Of a stretch of 40,660 nucleotides of DNA, positions 7,036 to 15,003 are shown one piece after another. The DNA is from Methanocalculus taiwanensis. Lineage in GTDB: Archaea > Halobacteriota > Methanomicrobia > Methanomicrobiales > Methanocorpusculaceae. The position numbers were made by a program, and so were the translations under genes. Within the stretch, counting starts at the first letter, position 1; the number at the start of each line of letters is the position of its first letter. The stretch is from assembly GCF_024372745.1 (NCBI RefSeq), contig NZ_VOTZ01000023.1, positions 1-40,660 on the forward strand, written 5' to 3'. A model generated the notes under the pieces. That model saw only the letters and a program-made list of their open reading frames with translations, had not been told where the DNA came from and did no database searches.

Positions 7036-8249
7036 GTCAGACGCTCACTGAAAGGATTCTTGGTGGAAGTGCCGGAGAGTACATTGATCGGCGGGTGGAT
7101 CGTGCGTATGTACATGATGGTACCGGTGTCCTCACCGTTGAGGCATTCCATTCGATGGGTGTACAGAGGGGGATGAATCCAGAGAAGATCTCTGTTCTCT
7201 TTGATCACATCTGCCCTGCAAATAACGGGTTGACCGCTGATCTTCAGCGTGAACTCAGGCAGTATGCCCGTTCAGGAGGAATGATATTCTCAGACTGCGG
7301 AGGAGGCATATGCCACCAGATCATGAGCGAGGGGTGTATCCTCCCCGGAGAGGTGGTGGTGGGAGCAGACTCCCACTCCTGTACGGGAGGAGCATTTGGA
7401 GCATTTGCAACCGGTGTCGGTGCAACCGACATGGCAGCCATCTGGGCCTCGGGCGAGACCTGGTTCCGTGTGCCTGAAACGATCGGCATAAAGCTTGAGG
7501 GAAGGCTTTCCGGCGCCGCAGAGGCAAAAGATCTCGCCCTCTCTGTTGTCTCGCGTCTTGGAATGGAAGGGGCGACTTACTGTGCCCTCGAGTATAGCGG
7601 AGAGGGTGCAGGGACGCTTGATATGGAGGATCGCCTCTGTATCTGCAACATGGGAGTTGAGACCGGGGCGAAGAACGCGATCTTTTATGCTGACCAAATC
7701 TGCCGGGAATACCTTGGCAGCTATGGTCATGATATAGCTCTCCAGATTCAGGATGACTGTAGTTATCTCCGTGAAATTACAATCGATCTTGATGATATAG
7801 TCCCTGTTATTGCCTCGCCGCACAGGGTCGATTCCGGCCGGCCGGTCGCAGATCTCGCGGGAACCGGGGTGGACCAGGTGCTTCTTGGGACCTGCACAAA
7901 CGGACGCTACAACGATCTGCAAAGGTTCGCCGGTATTGTCAGGGGAAAGCAGGTGAAGATCCGGACAATTGTTGTTCCTGCATCACGTGATGTACTTCTC
8001 CGTGCCACGCGGGATGGTATCCTTGCCGATCTCATCGCCGCTGGTTGCACAGTGGTTTCGCCGGGATGCGGCCCCTGCCTTGGCATGCACAACGGCGTCC
8101 TCGGCGAGGGGGAGGTCTGTCTCTCCACCGCGAACCGGAACTTTAAAAACCGGATGGGAGTTGGCGGATCGATTTACCTTGCATCTCCAGGAACTGCTGC
8201 TGCAACCGCACTTGCCGGGTATATCTCTGAGCCGGAGGTGTGGGAATGA
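7032..8249 (+). CDS. aksD: Homoaconitase large subunit AksD
   Basis: Large subunit of the [4Fe-4S] hydro-lyase that isomerises homocitrate and its longer homologues by way of the cis-unsaturated acids. The 405 residues match the short LeuC/AksD family. Cluster ligands are visible as C288 (GTCTNG) and C346/C349 (GCGPCLG), and GADSHSCTGGAFGAFATGVG at 111-130 is a family signature. It overlaps aksA by ATGA and aksE by ATGA, so the two subunits are translationally coupled. Sequence alone cannot separate it cleanly from the isopropylmalate isomerase large subunit. The operon and the recognition loop in the small subunit point to homoaconitase. Confidence 0.88.
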   Translation: MSQTLTERILGGSAGEYIDRRVDRAYVHDGTGVLTVEAFHSMGVQRGMNPEKISVLFDHICPANNGLTADLQRELRQYARSGGMIFSDCGGGICHQIMSEGCILPGEVVVGADSHSCTGGAFGAFATGVGATDMAAIWASGETWFRVPETIGIKLEGRLSGAAEAKDLALSVVSRLGMEGATYCALEYSGEGAGTLDMEDRLCICNMGVETGAKNAIFYADQICREYLGSYGHDIALQIQDDCSYLREITIDLDDIVPVIASPHRVDSGRPVADLAGTGVDQVLLGTCTNGRYNDLQRFAGIVRGKQVKIRTIVVPASRDVLLRATRDGILADLIAAGCTVVSPGCGPCLGMHNGVLGEGEVCLSTANRNFKNRMGVGGSIYLASPGTAAATALAGYISEPEVWE

Positions 8250-8713
8250 TTACGGGACATGCAGTCTGCCTTGGACCTGATATCGATACTGATCTCATCA
8301 TCGCCGGGAGATATCTCAGGACAAAGGATCGGTCAGTTTGGGGAGCACATGTCTTTGAAGATCTCGATCCCTCACTTGCAGGCAGGTTATCCGGTGCAGT
8401 CATTGTTGCGGGCAGGAACTTCGGGTGCGGTTCATCACGTGAACAGGCGCCGGTTGCGCTCAGGGAGGCTGGAGTTGTTGCTGTCATCTCCCCCCTCTTT
8501 GCCCGTATATTCTTCAGGAATGCGATCAATGTCGGCCTGCCGGTACTTGAGGCAGATCTCACCTGCCGAAATGGCGATCAGATCGCAATCAATCTCGATT
8601 GTGGGACACTATCGTCTGCCGGAACCATCCATCCTTTCACCCCGCTCTCGCCCCGTATGCGTGAAATCCTGAGCGCTGGTGGACTTGTCCAGTACTGGAG
8701 GGAGAAAGCATGA
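8246..8713 (+). CDS. aksE: Homoaconitase small subunit AksE
   Basis: The 155-residue small subunit completes the active site with AksD. It carries GPDIDTD at 10-16 and the conserved FGCGSSREQAP segment. The specificity loop reads YLRT at residues 23-26. From memory of work on the Methanocaldococcus subunit, YLRT marks homoaconitase, whereas isopropylmalate isomerases carry a hydrophobic pair in place of RT. This is the best single-residue evidence that the cluster serves coenzyme B rather than leucine synthesis. The ATG at 8246 is preferred over a GTG two codons earlier because of GGAGGTG 5 bases upstream and the ATGA overlap with aksD. Confidence 0.88.
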   Translation: MITGHAVCLGPDIDTDLIIAGRYLRTKDRSVWGAHVFEDLDPSLAGRLSGAVIVAGRNFGCGSSREQAPVALREAGVVAVISPLFARIFFRNAINVGLPVLEADLTCRNGDQIAINLDCGTLSSAGTIHPFTPLSPRMREILSAGGLVQYWREKA

Positions 8714-9510
8714 TATTCCCGCCGGAATGTAAAGTGGTGGGGCATGCGTTTGGAAAACCTGTTGGTGACAAAGTATACTTCCTTTCAGAATATCTTGTTA
8801 AAAGAGTTGAAGACGGGTTTGAACTCATAAAAGTGACTCCTGATCCGAACGGCACCGGAATGATGCGTACTATTCTCCATGAAGAGGTATTAGCAACCGC
8901 TGACGAAACGGTGATGTATTCAGAACGGGTGAACCAGCATAACCGTGCGGGAATGGTCAGGCGTGCCCTTTCAACGGGAAAACGCTGCACCATCTTCGGG
9001 GCAATCGACGAACACATGAACTTCGTTCTTGACCCTGATATAACAACATTCGAGACTGTGCATGTCTATGATATCAGGCCCCCGAGGGCAAACCTCTCGG
9101 TGACGATTGAGAGCCTTGAGGAAGAGGGGCTTCTTGGTGAACTGAACTGTGTCTTTGATCACCATGTCAGGGATATCTCCAGAATTGAAGCAGATGTCTT
9201 TCCCTGCCGGGCAGGTGGCTTTGAAAAGACCCTTGATATGGATCATATGGATGGCGGGGAGCGGGTGGCAGGCTGCCTGACCGGCCGTCAGCTCTACCTG
9301 GAGTGCTATGGCAACAACTTCACTCCAATCGAGATCTGTCCGCTCTCCTCTGTAGCTGCGGAACCATTTATTGCTCGCTGTTGCAGGAAGGAACGGAGCG
9401 GTATTGGCATATACAATGGCTATTTTGGCGCGGTTGTTCACTGGGGTGCATCCCCGAAGATGGTTCTTGATGCGGTATATGAGATGATGGACCAGTGGAG
9501 GAACAGATGA
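8710..9510 (+). CDS. Conserved hypothetical protein between aksE and aksF
   Basis: A 266-residue soluble protein with no signal peptide or membrane segment that I do not recognise beyond a sense of seeing it in methanogen genomes as a domain of unknown function. Possible ligand residues are clustered: CVFDHHVRD near 156-164, GGFEKTLDMDHMDGGER near 178-194, ECYGNNFTPIEICP near 208-221 and RCCRKERSGIGIYNGYFGAVVHWG near 232-255 (histidines, acids and cysteine pairs). It overlaps aksE and aksF by ATGA on both sides, so it is produced with the homoaconitase and homoisocitrate dehydrogenase. That placement makes it a candidate for an unassigned coenzyme B step. No function is claimed. Confidence 0.85.
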   Translation: MIFPPECKVVGHAFGKPVGDKVYFLSEYLVKRVEDGFELIKVTPDPNGTGMMRTILHEEVLATADETVMYSERVNQHNRAGMVRRALSTGKRCTIFGAIDEHMNFVLDPDITTFETVHVYDIRPPRANLSVTIESLEEEGLLGELNCVFDHHVRDISRIEADVFPCRAGGFEKTLDMDHMDGGERVAGCLTGRQLYLECYGNNFTPIEICPLSSVAAEPFIARCCRKERSGIGIYNGYFGAVVHWGASPKMVLDAVYEMMDQWRNR

Positions 9511-10469
9511 CACGGGTAGCCGTTCTCTCCGGAGATGGAATAGGGCAGGAAGTGATCCCGGTTGCATGGGATATCATCGGTTCGCTCCACCCGGAATTTG
9601 ATTCTTTTGAGGTGGAGGTTGGGTACGCCAGATGGAAGAAGAGCGGTGTCGCCTGCACCGATGACGATATCACTGCATTGAAAGAGGCTGATGCTATTCT
9701 CTTTGGTGCCATCACCACGCCGCCGGATCCCTGTTACCGGTCGGTAATCCTCGGAATTCGGCAAAGACTTGATCTTTATGCAAACCTCCGACCAGTGAAA
9801 GGGAATGGGTTTGATATCATGATTGTGAGGGAGAACTCTGAAGGCCTGTACTCAGGTATCGAATGGCAGGAGAAGGATCGCGCCTGCACTGTCCGTGTCG
9901 TCTCGGTTGAAGGGAGCAGGCGGATTGCACGGGCAGCTATCCGCCTCGCAGAGGAGCGCGGCTGCCACCTGACGATCGGGAACAAGGCGAATGTGATCAA
10001 ATCCGATGTACTCTTCCGTGATATCTGCTGTCATGAAGCAGCAGAAGCTGGTGTTTCCTTTGAGGCATGTTATATCGATTCGCTTGCCCTTGATCTTCTT
10101 CTTCATCCGGCCAGCTACGGGGTTATCGTGACCACAAACATCTTCGGGGATATCCTCTCGGATGTCGCCGGGTATCTGGTAGGTGGACTGGGCATGCTCC
10201 CCTCTGCAAATATCGGGGATCGATATGCCCTCTTTGAGCCGGTGCATGGATCGGCACCGGATATTGCCGGGCAGGGAATAGCAAACCCTGTGGCTGCAAT
10301 CAGGAGCGGGGCAATGCTCCTTGAATATCTTGGCCACAAAGATGATGCTATACGTATCGAAGCAGCTATCCAGACTGTTATCAAACGCGGAATAAAAACG
10401 CCGGATCTTGGTGGAATGGCGACCACACAATCGTTTGGGGAAGCAGTAAAGGCAGAGCTTGGGATCTGA
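9507..10469 (+). CDS. aksF: Homoisocitrate dehydrogenase AksF
   Basis: NAD-dependent beta-decarboxylating dehydrogenase that turns homoisocitrate and its longer homologues into the next 2-oxo acid in the chain extension. The 320 residues show the family core: SGDGIGQEVIP at the N-terminus, the IVRENSEGLYSGIE segment, GNKANVIKSD, the DSLALDLLLHP metal-binding region, TNIFGDILSD and FEPVHGSAPDIAGQ. The ATG at 9507 is preferred to one at 9495 because GGAGG lies before it and it makes an ATGA overlap with the preceding gene. By sequence it could be isopropylmalate dehydrogenase; the operon supports AksF. It is the last tightly overlapping gene; endonuclease IV follows after 60 bases. Confidence 0.88.
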   Translation: MTRVAVLSGDGIGQEVIPVAWDIIGSLHPEFDSFEVEVGYARWKKSGVACTDDDITALKEADAILFGAITTPPDPCYRSVILGIRQRLDLYANLRPVKGNGFDIMIVRENSEGLYSGIEWQEKDRACTVRVVSVEGSRRIARAAIRLAEERGCHLTIGNKANVIKSDVLFRDICCHEAAEAGVSFEACYIDSLALDLLLHPASYGVIVTTNIFGDILSDVAGYLVGGLGMLPSANIGDRYALFEPVHGSAPDIAGQGIANPVAAIRSGAMLLEYLGHKDDAIRIEAAIQTVIKRGIKTPDLGGMATTQSFGEAVKAELGI

Positions 10470-10529
10470 TCTCTTCGTGCGTCTCTCTTCCCAAAACCTT
10501 TCTTTCCAGGCAGGCTGTACTGTAATACT

Positions 10530-11372
10530 ATGGTAACAATCGGCGTTCATGTCTCGATCGCAGGTTCGATTGATCGGGCTGTATCCCGCGCAGTTGAGCG
10601 GGGGTGCGACACCTTTCAGATCTTCTCACGCAATCCGCGTGGCTGGAGCTATAAGCCTCTGGCTGAAGAATCTGCCATAACCTTCATTCGGGAATTAAAG
10701 GTCTCTGGTATTGGTCCTGCTGTTGTGCATATGCCGTATCTCCCGAATTTCGCATCAGAAAAAGAAGGGGTCTACTCCCGTTCGGTTGAGAGCCTCATCG
10801 TGGAATTATCGCGGTGCTATGCTCTTTCGGTGCCGTTTCTGGTCACGCACCTCGGGCACCATGGATCCTCAGGCAAGCAGAGTGGCAGGAGGCGGGTGGC
10901 TGACGCGATCAACTCCGCACTCGAAGATGCACCTGCTGGTGTCTTCCTTGTCCTTGAAAATACTGCCGGGGAGAAGAATTCGGTCGGAAGCGATCTTGCG
11001 GATATCGGGGATATCATTGGGAAAATTCATGAACAGAAGAGGATTAAGGTCTGCTTTGATACCTGCCATGCTTTTGCAGCAGGCTATGATCTCAGGACTC
11101 CTGAGGTTGTGGGAGAGACATTCGATATGTTTGATGCTGATATCGGACTTGATCGCCTCTCGGTCATTCATCTCAATGATACCAAAGGAACGCTTGGATC
11201 CGGCCTTGACCGGCACGAGCATATCGGGCTTGGGCAGATCGGGGAGGAGGGGATCCGATCCGTTCTCCGCCATCCCCGCCTCCGTAATCTTCCCTTCATC
11301 ATGGAGACGCCGGAGGATGATACCCGGGATGACATCGGCAATATTGCCAGAGCCCGGGAACTGGCTGCTTAA
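10530..11372 (+). CDS. nfo: Endonuclease IV (AP endonuclease)
   Basis: A 280-residue TIM-barrel enzyme that cuts DNA 5' to abasic sites in base excision repair. Metal-ligand segments are present in order: GVHVSIAGS at the start, HMPYLPN, THLGHHGS, LENTAGEKNSVGSD, CFDTCHAFAAGYD, HLNDTKGTLGSGLDRHEHIGLG and METPEDD at the end. The start is the standard one for the family; no strong Shine-Dalgarno is visible. It lies 60 bases after aksF with a T-rich stretch between, so it may have its own promoter or be read through. It ends against the convergent surface-protein gene with a 4-base overlap of the two coding ends. Confidence 0.95.
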   Translation: MVTIGVHVSIAGSIDRAVSRAVERGCDTFQIFSRNPRGWSYKPLAEESAITFIRELKVSGIGPAVVHMPYLPNFASEKEGVYSRSVESLIVELSRCYALSVPFLVTHLGHHGSSGKQSGRRRVADAINSALEDAPAGVFLVLENTAGEKNSVGSDLADIGDIIGKIHEQKRIKVCFDTCHAFAAGYDLRTPEVVGETFDMFDADIGLDRLSVIHLNDTKGTLGSGLDRHEHIGLGQIGEEGIRSVLRHPRLRNLPFIMETPEDDTRDDIGNIARARELAA

Positions 11373-12625
11373 TCTCTCTTTCTTTTGTGGATAAGGGTGG
11401 CTGCTGCGACAGTTCCAAAAGCAGCTGCTATGATGATGCCAAAGCCCGGTGACTGGATTGGTTGTTGCTCAACAGGCTCTGCATATGGATCGAAGGTAAG
11501 GAACCATCCTTCAACCTCTCCTGTATGTCGGGACCATCCCCCAACTGCTACCCTGTTGTCGGTAAGGACTTTCACAGCGGTAAATCTTCCCTCTGCATCA
11601 AGCAGGCGTTTTGAATCGATGGTTGTGCCATCTGTTCCAATTAATGCTATCAGCGGGTTGCCCGGTCCGGTTACTCCGGCAACTATGTAGTGCTCACCAT
11701 ATGGTGCAACCCCATATGCTGCATACCCCTGAAGTTTTTCTTCCCAGATGAGCTCACCATCCTGTGAAACACCAAGTGCCCATGCTTCACCTTCGGAATA
11801 GCCATAGGGATGAGTTCCACCTACGATTAGATATCCGTCATTCATTGCGGACATTGCAAAGAGTGAGCGCTCATCAAATGTTTTTCTCCATGTGACTTCT
11901 CCTGATGAATCGATCTTTGTCATGTGTCCGTATCTGACATAGGGCGTCTCAATTGGATTTCCGGTGTTGCCGATTATAAGGTACCCTCCATCATCTGTCT
12001 TTCGAATATCATGAATTGATACTCCCTCATAGAGTATTGAATTCATGAATTCACCATCAAAGGTGTAATGTTCCAGAAAACCGCTGATGCCTTCCGGATC
12101 ATCCACCGGTGCCCATTTCCACCCTGCAAGGAGGATATCATCATTCTGAACAATGATTGCTGCGGGTGCATTTCCAGCACTCTCTTCACACCAGATGATA
12201 TTTCCTAACTGATCGGTCAGAATAAGGTATCCGGTGCCGGTAATTGCAGCAGTCGGGCTCTCCGGGTGTACCCAATCGTTAACAGAAGCAACCAGGATTC
12301 TTCCGTCATCGAGCTCATTTATTGCAACGATTCTTTTGCCCTTATACATCTGTGACCATATTTCTTCTCCATATGGATCAGTCTTCATCAGAAACGCATG
12401 TCTATCTGTATCCGGACTGTATGCATGGCCCCCGATAAGGAATCCTCCATTATATGCCTCTTCAATCACAAAGATATCCGTATATTGTGCCAGAGAGTAC
12501 GTCACATTCATCTGTTCATCTGAAAAGATCGTAACGGCTGTCACCGCTCCGGATAATCCAGTGATACAGACTATAAGAAGAAGTATCCATGCAGTTTTTT
12601 TTGAAATCACTGATATTGGATTCAT
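11369..12625 (-). CDS. Secreted PGF-CTERM beta-propeller-like surface protein
   Basis: A 418-residue exported protein. A signal sequence or N-terminal anchor covers about residues 10-32. The body consists of repeated blocks with the pattern DGGYLIIGNT / NDGYLIVGGTHP / DGRILVASV, each followed by a segment on comparison with a 'standing order' of W and G residues, as in bacterial-type WD/PQQ-like propellers. The C-terminus carries a PGF motif at 393-395, a hydrophobic stretch and the basic tail HKRKRD, the signal used by archaeosortase A for lipid anchoring. The protein is therefore likely attached outside the membrane. Its ligand is unknown. It is divergent from endA and ends convergently against nfo. 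Confidence 0.8.
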   Translation of the reverse strand: MNPISVISKKTAWILLLIVCITGLSGAVTAVTIFSDEQMNVTYSLAQYTDIFVIEEAYNGGFLIGGHAYSPDTDRHAFLMKTDPYGEEIWSQMYKGKRIVAINELDDGRILVASVNDWVHPESPTAAITGTGYLILTDQLGNIIWCEESAGNAPAAIIVQNDDILLAGWKWAPVDDPEGISGFLEHYTFDGEFMNSILYEGVSIHDIRKTDDGGYLIIGNTGNPIETPYVRYGHMTKIDSSGEVTWRKTFDERSLFAMSAMNDGYLIVGGTHPYGYSEGEAWALGVSQDGELIWEEKLQGYAAYGVAPYGEHYIVAGVTGPGNPLIALIGTDGTTIDSKRLLDAEGRFTAVKVLTDNRVAVGGWSRHTGEVEGWFLTFDPYAEPVEQQPIQSPGFGIIIAAAFGTVAAATLIHKRKRD

Positions 12626-12724
12626 GCTATCACTTTTATGCAGTGTAAGTATTTACAAAATACATAGAAAGCATTTCTTGATCTGAAGTGTGTTTATCTT
12701 GGATCAACGCAAATACCAGAGGCA

Positions 12725-13738
12725 GTGAAGGCGATATTAGACGGAAGCACTATCCGGATCGGACCCGAAGGACTGTCTCTCTATGAGCAGGGAGGATATG
12801 GGCGGCCAGGCGAACGCGGGCTCAACCTCTCCTGTGAAGAAGCATTATATCTTATCCAGAGAGGTAAGCTTGAGGTTGAAGGCTTTGATTTCGAATCGCT
12901 CCTGATGCATTCAGTCAATCAGCCGGAGAACGGGGGGACGTTCCTCAGATCGTATATTGTATACCGTGATATCCGTGAACGCGGCTATGCAGTTCAGCGG
13001 GGTCCCCACGACTTCCGGGTCTTCAGGCGAGGCCAGAAACCAGGGAAGGGAACGACCCAGTATCTGATCCGTGTCCTCTCTGAACGTGATCCTGTTGCCT
13101 TCCCGATCCTTATCCGTGAGGTGGCAACAGCCGAGCATATGAGGAAGAACTTCGTTTATGCAGTTGTTGATGATGAAGAGGAGCTGACATATTATGATAT
13201 CAGATTTCACCGCCCAAAGGCGAGGGAGAGTATATCCCTGGAAACAGGCATATCCGCGGTTCCAATGGGTTTCTCGGCAATGGTTGCGGGTGAAGGAGCA
13301 ATTCTTCTCGAATCGCTCTGGTTTGGAACGCGCCTCGATCAGAACCGCCTGATACTCTCTCCACCCGAAGTGCTCTATCTCCTCGATCAGGGTCTCCTCT
13401 CTTTCAGCGGAAGTTTAATCGATCGCAACGGGTATTATGCATCTGCACTCTCCGCAGATAATGAACTGAATGAAAAACTCTCTGTTTATTCTGCACTCAG
13501 AAGGCTCGGTTTCACTCCCCGGACCGGCTACAAGTTTGGCCATCATTTCAGGGTTTATACCGAGAGTAACAGCCATTCTGCAATGCTTGTCCACGCGATC
13601 ACAGAAGGAGCGGAGATTCCGATTTCCACTATATCCAGGTCGGTCAGGATGGCGCATAGCGTGAAAAAGAAGATGTTGTTTGCCTGTGTACAGAATGAAG
13701 AGATCGTGTATATCGAATTTGCACGGATAAAATTGTGA
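12725..13738 (+). CDS. endA: tRNA-splicing endonuclease, homodimeric two-repeat type
   Basis: Excises introns from archaeal pre-tRNA by recognising the bulge-helix-bulge. The 337-residue length and internal duplication fit the alpha2 type in which each subunit holds two EndA repeats. The C-terminal repeat has the catalytic triad: Y269 in GYKFGHHFRVY, H284 in SHSAMLVH and a lysine at 314-316 in SVKKKMLFA. The N-terminal repeat (GYAVQRGPHDFRVFRRG) has lost the triad and is structural. The start is GTG with AGAGG just upstream, and TTTATCT at 12693-12699 could be the promoter, giving a very short leader. It is 10 bases upstream of trpS, suggesting co-transcription with the tRNA-synthetase genes. 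Confidence 0.92.
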   Translation: MKAILDGSTIRIGPEGLSLYEQGGYGRPGERGLNLSCEEALYLIQRGKLEVEGFDFESLLMHSVNQPENGGTFLRSYIVYRDIRERGYAVQRGPHDFRVFRRGQKPGKGTTQYLIRVLSERDPVAFPILIREVATAEHMRKNFVYAVVDDEEELTYYDIRFHRPKARESISLETGISAVPMGFSAMVAGEGAILLESLWFGTRLDQNRLILSPPEVLYLLDQGLLSFSGSLIDRNGYYASALSADNELNEKLSVYSALRRLGFTPRTGYKFGHHFRVYTESNSHSAMLVHAITEGAEIPISTISRSVRMAHSVKKKMLFACVQNEEIVYIEFARIKL

Positions 13739-13748
13739 GAGAACCCTT

Positions 13749-14999
13749 ATGGAATCCGGAATTAATCCATGGTCAAGCAGCCAGAGCATCGATATTGATC
13801 GCCTCTTTACAGAATTCGGGATAGAGGCTGTTGATGAGGAGATAAAACCGCTGACAACACAACCGCCATTTTTCCGGAGGAAGATAGTTGTCGGCCATCG
13901 CGATTATGGTCCAATCGTCGGGGCGATCAATTCAGGTTCCCCGTTTAATGTGATGACCGGGTTCATGCCATCGGGCCACCCCCATCTCGGTCACCTGATG
14001 GTGATGCGCGAAGTCGTATGGCATGTCGAGCAGGGAGGGGCCGGATATGTCGCTGTCGCAGATCGTGAGGCGCATGCCGTCCGTGGACTCTCCTGGGATG
14101 CCTGCAAACGATTTGGCAGGGAATATCTAGAATGCCTCTATGCACTGGGCTTTTCCGGAATAACATACTACCAGAGCGAAAACGAAAAACTGAAGGATCT
14201 TGCATTTGAGGCTGCAATTAAGATCAACTTCTCCGATCTCCAGGCGATCTATGGGTTTTCGCAGGAGACTGCTCTTGCTCATGCAGACTCAGTTGCCACG
14301 CAGGTTGCCGATATCCTTTATCCACAACTGATGGGGGGCCCTGCGCCAACGGTTGTCCCGGTCGGAATCGATCAGGATCCTCATATCCGGCTGACCCGTG
14401 ATATTGCTCATAAGATGCGGTGGTTTACGGTGCTTGATCAGGGAGATATCATCAGTGTGAGGTCAAAAAATGCCCCTGCCCATGTGATGGATGCAATTGT
14501 TGCGGCATTTCCTGGATCGAAACGGTATGAGGGGCATGTGGATATCCATGGTGCAGACTGTCTCTTTGTATCAGAAAAAGTACGTGCAATCGAGGTTGCG
14601 GAGGGAGGTTATGGTTTTATCTCCCCGTCATCAACCTATCATTCCTTCATGCAGGGGCTGCAGGGGGGGAAGATGTCAAGCAGTGTTCCGGATTCACTTT
14701 TCTGGTTCGATGAAGCCGAATCGGATGTGAAAAGAAAGGTGATGGGAGCCCTTACCGGAGGAAGAATGACAAAAGAGGAGCAGGTCAGGCTTGGAGGCGA
14801 ACCTGACTGCTGCCCGGTCTATCTCTTAAATCTCTTCCATATGGTCACAGATGATGAAGAACTCCTTCAGATCCGCACACAGTGCCTTTCCGGCACGCTG
14901 CTCTGCGGAACCTGTAAAAAAGCGACATTTGAGCGGGTAAAAGAATTCCTCTCGGATTTCAAGGAGAGGAGGGATGCAGTATCCCATAAGGTGGTGTAA
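13749..14999 (+). CDS. trpS: Tryptophan-tRNA ligase
   Basis: Class I aminoacyl-tRNA synthetase that charges tRNA-Trp. The 416-residue protein has the HIGH-type signature SGHPHLGH at 75-82 and the KMSKS-type loop KMSSS at 308-312. The N-terminal extension with FRRKIVVGHRDY and the TGFMPSGHPHLGH context are typical of archaeal/eukaryotic TrpRS rather than bacterial enzymes. It starts 10 bases after endA, whose stop region supplies a GTGAGAG-like binding site, and ends 4 bases before pheS. This suggests an endA-trpS-pheS-pheT transcript. Confidence 0.96.
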   Translation: MESGINPWSSSQSIDIDRLFTEFGIEAVDEEIKPLTTQPPFFRRKIVVGHRDYGPIVGAINSGSPFNVMTGFMPSGHPHLGHLMVMREVVWHVEQGGAGYVAVADREAHAVRGLSWDACKRFGREYLECLYALGFSGITYYQSENEKLKDLAFEAAIKINFSDLQAIYGFSQETALAHADSVATQVADILYPQLMGGPAPTVVPVGIDQDPHIRLTRDIAHKMRWFTVLDQGDIISVRSKNAPAHVMDAIVAAFPGSKRYEGHVDIHGADCLFVSEKVRAIEVAEGGYGFISPSSTYHSFMQGLQGGKMSSSVPDSLFWFDEAESDVKRKVMGALTGGRMTKEEQVRLGGEPDCCPVYLLNLFHMVTDDEELLQIRTQCLSGTLLCGTCKKATFERVKEFLSDFKERRDAVSHKVV

Positions 15000-15003
15000 T
15001 AGA

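Noticed and set aside
7290-7922. 210-codon minus-strand frame inside aksD
   Set aside because: Antisense shadow; no start signal and no domain features.
5905-10469. Leucine biosynthesis operon (leuA, leuC, leuD, leuB)
   Set aside because: The families are related, but the YLRT loop in the small subunit and linkage to methanogenesis-marker genes favour the coenzyme B pathway; not fully excluded.
9852-10550. 232-codon minus-strand frame across aksF
   Set aside because: Antisense shadow across a conserved dehydrogenase and the nfo start.
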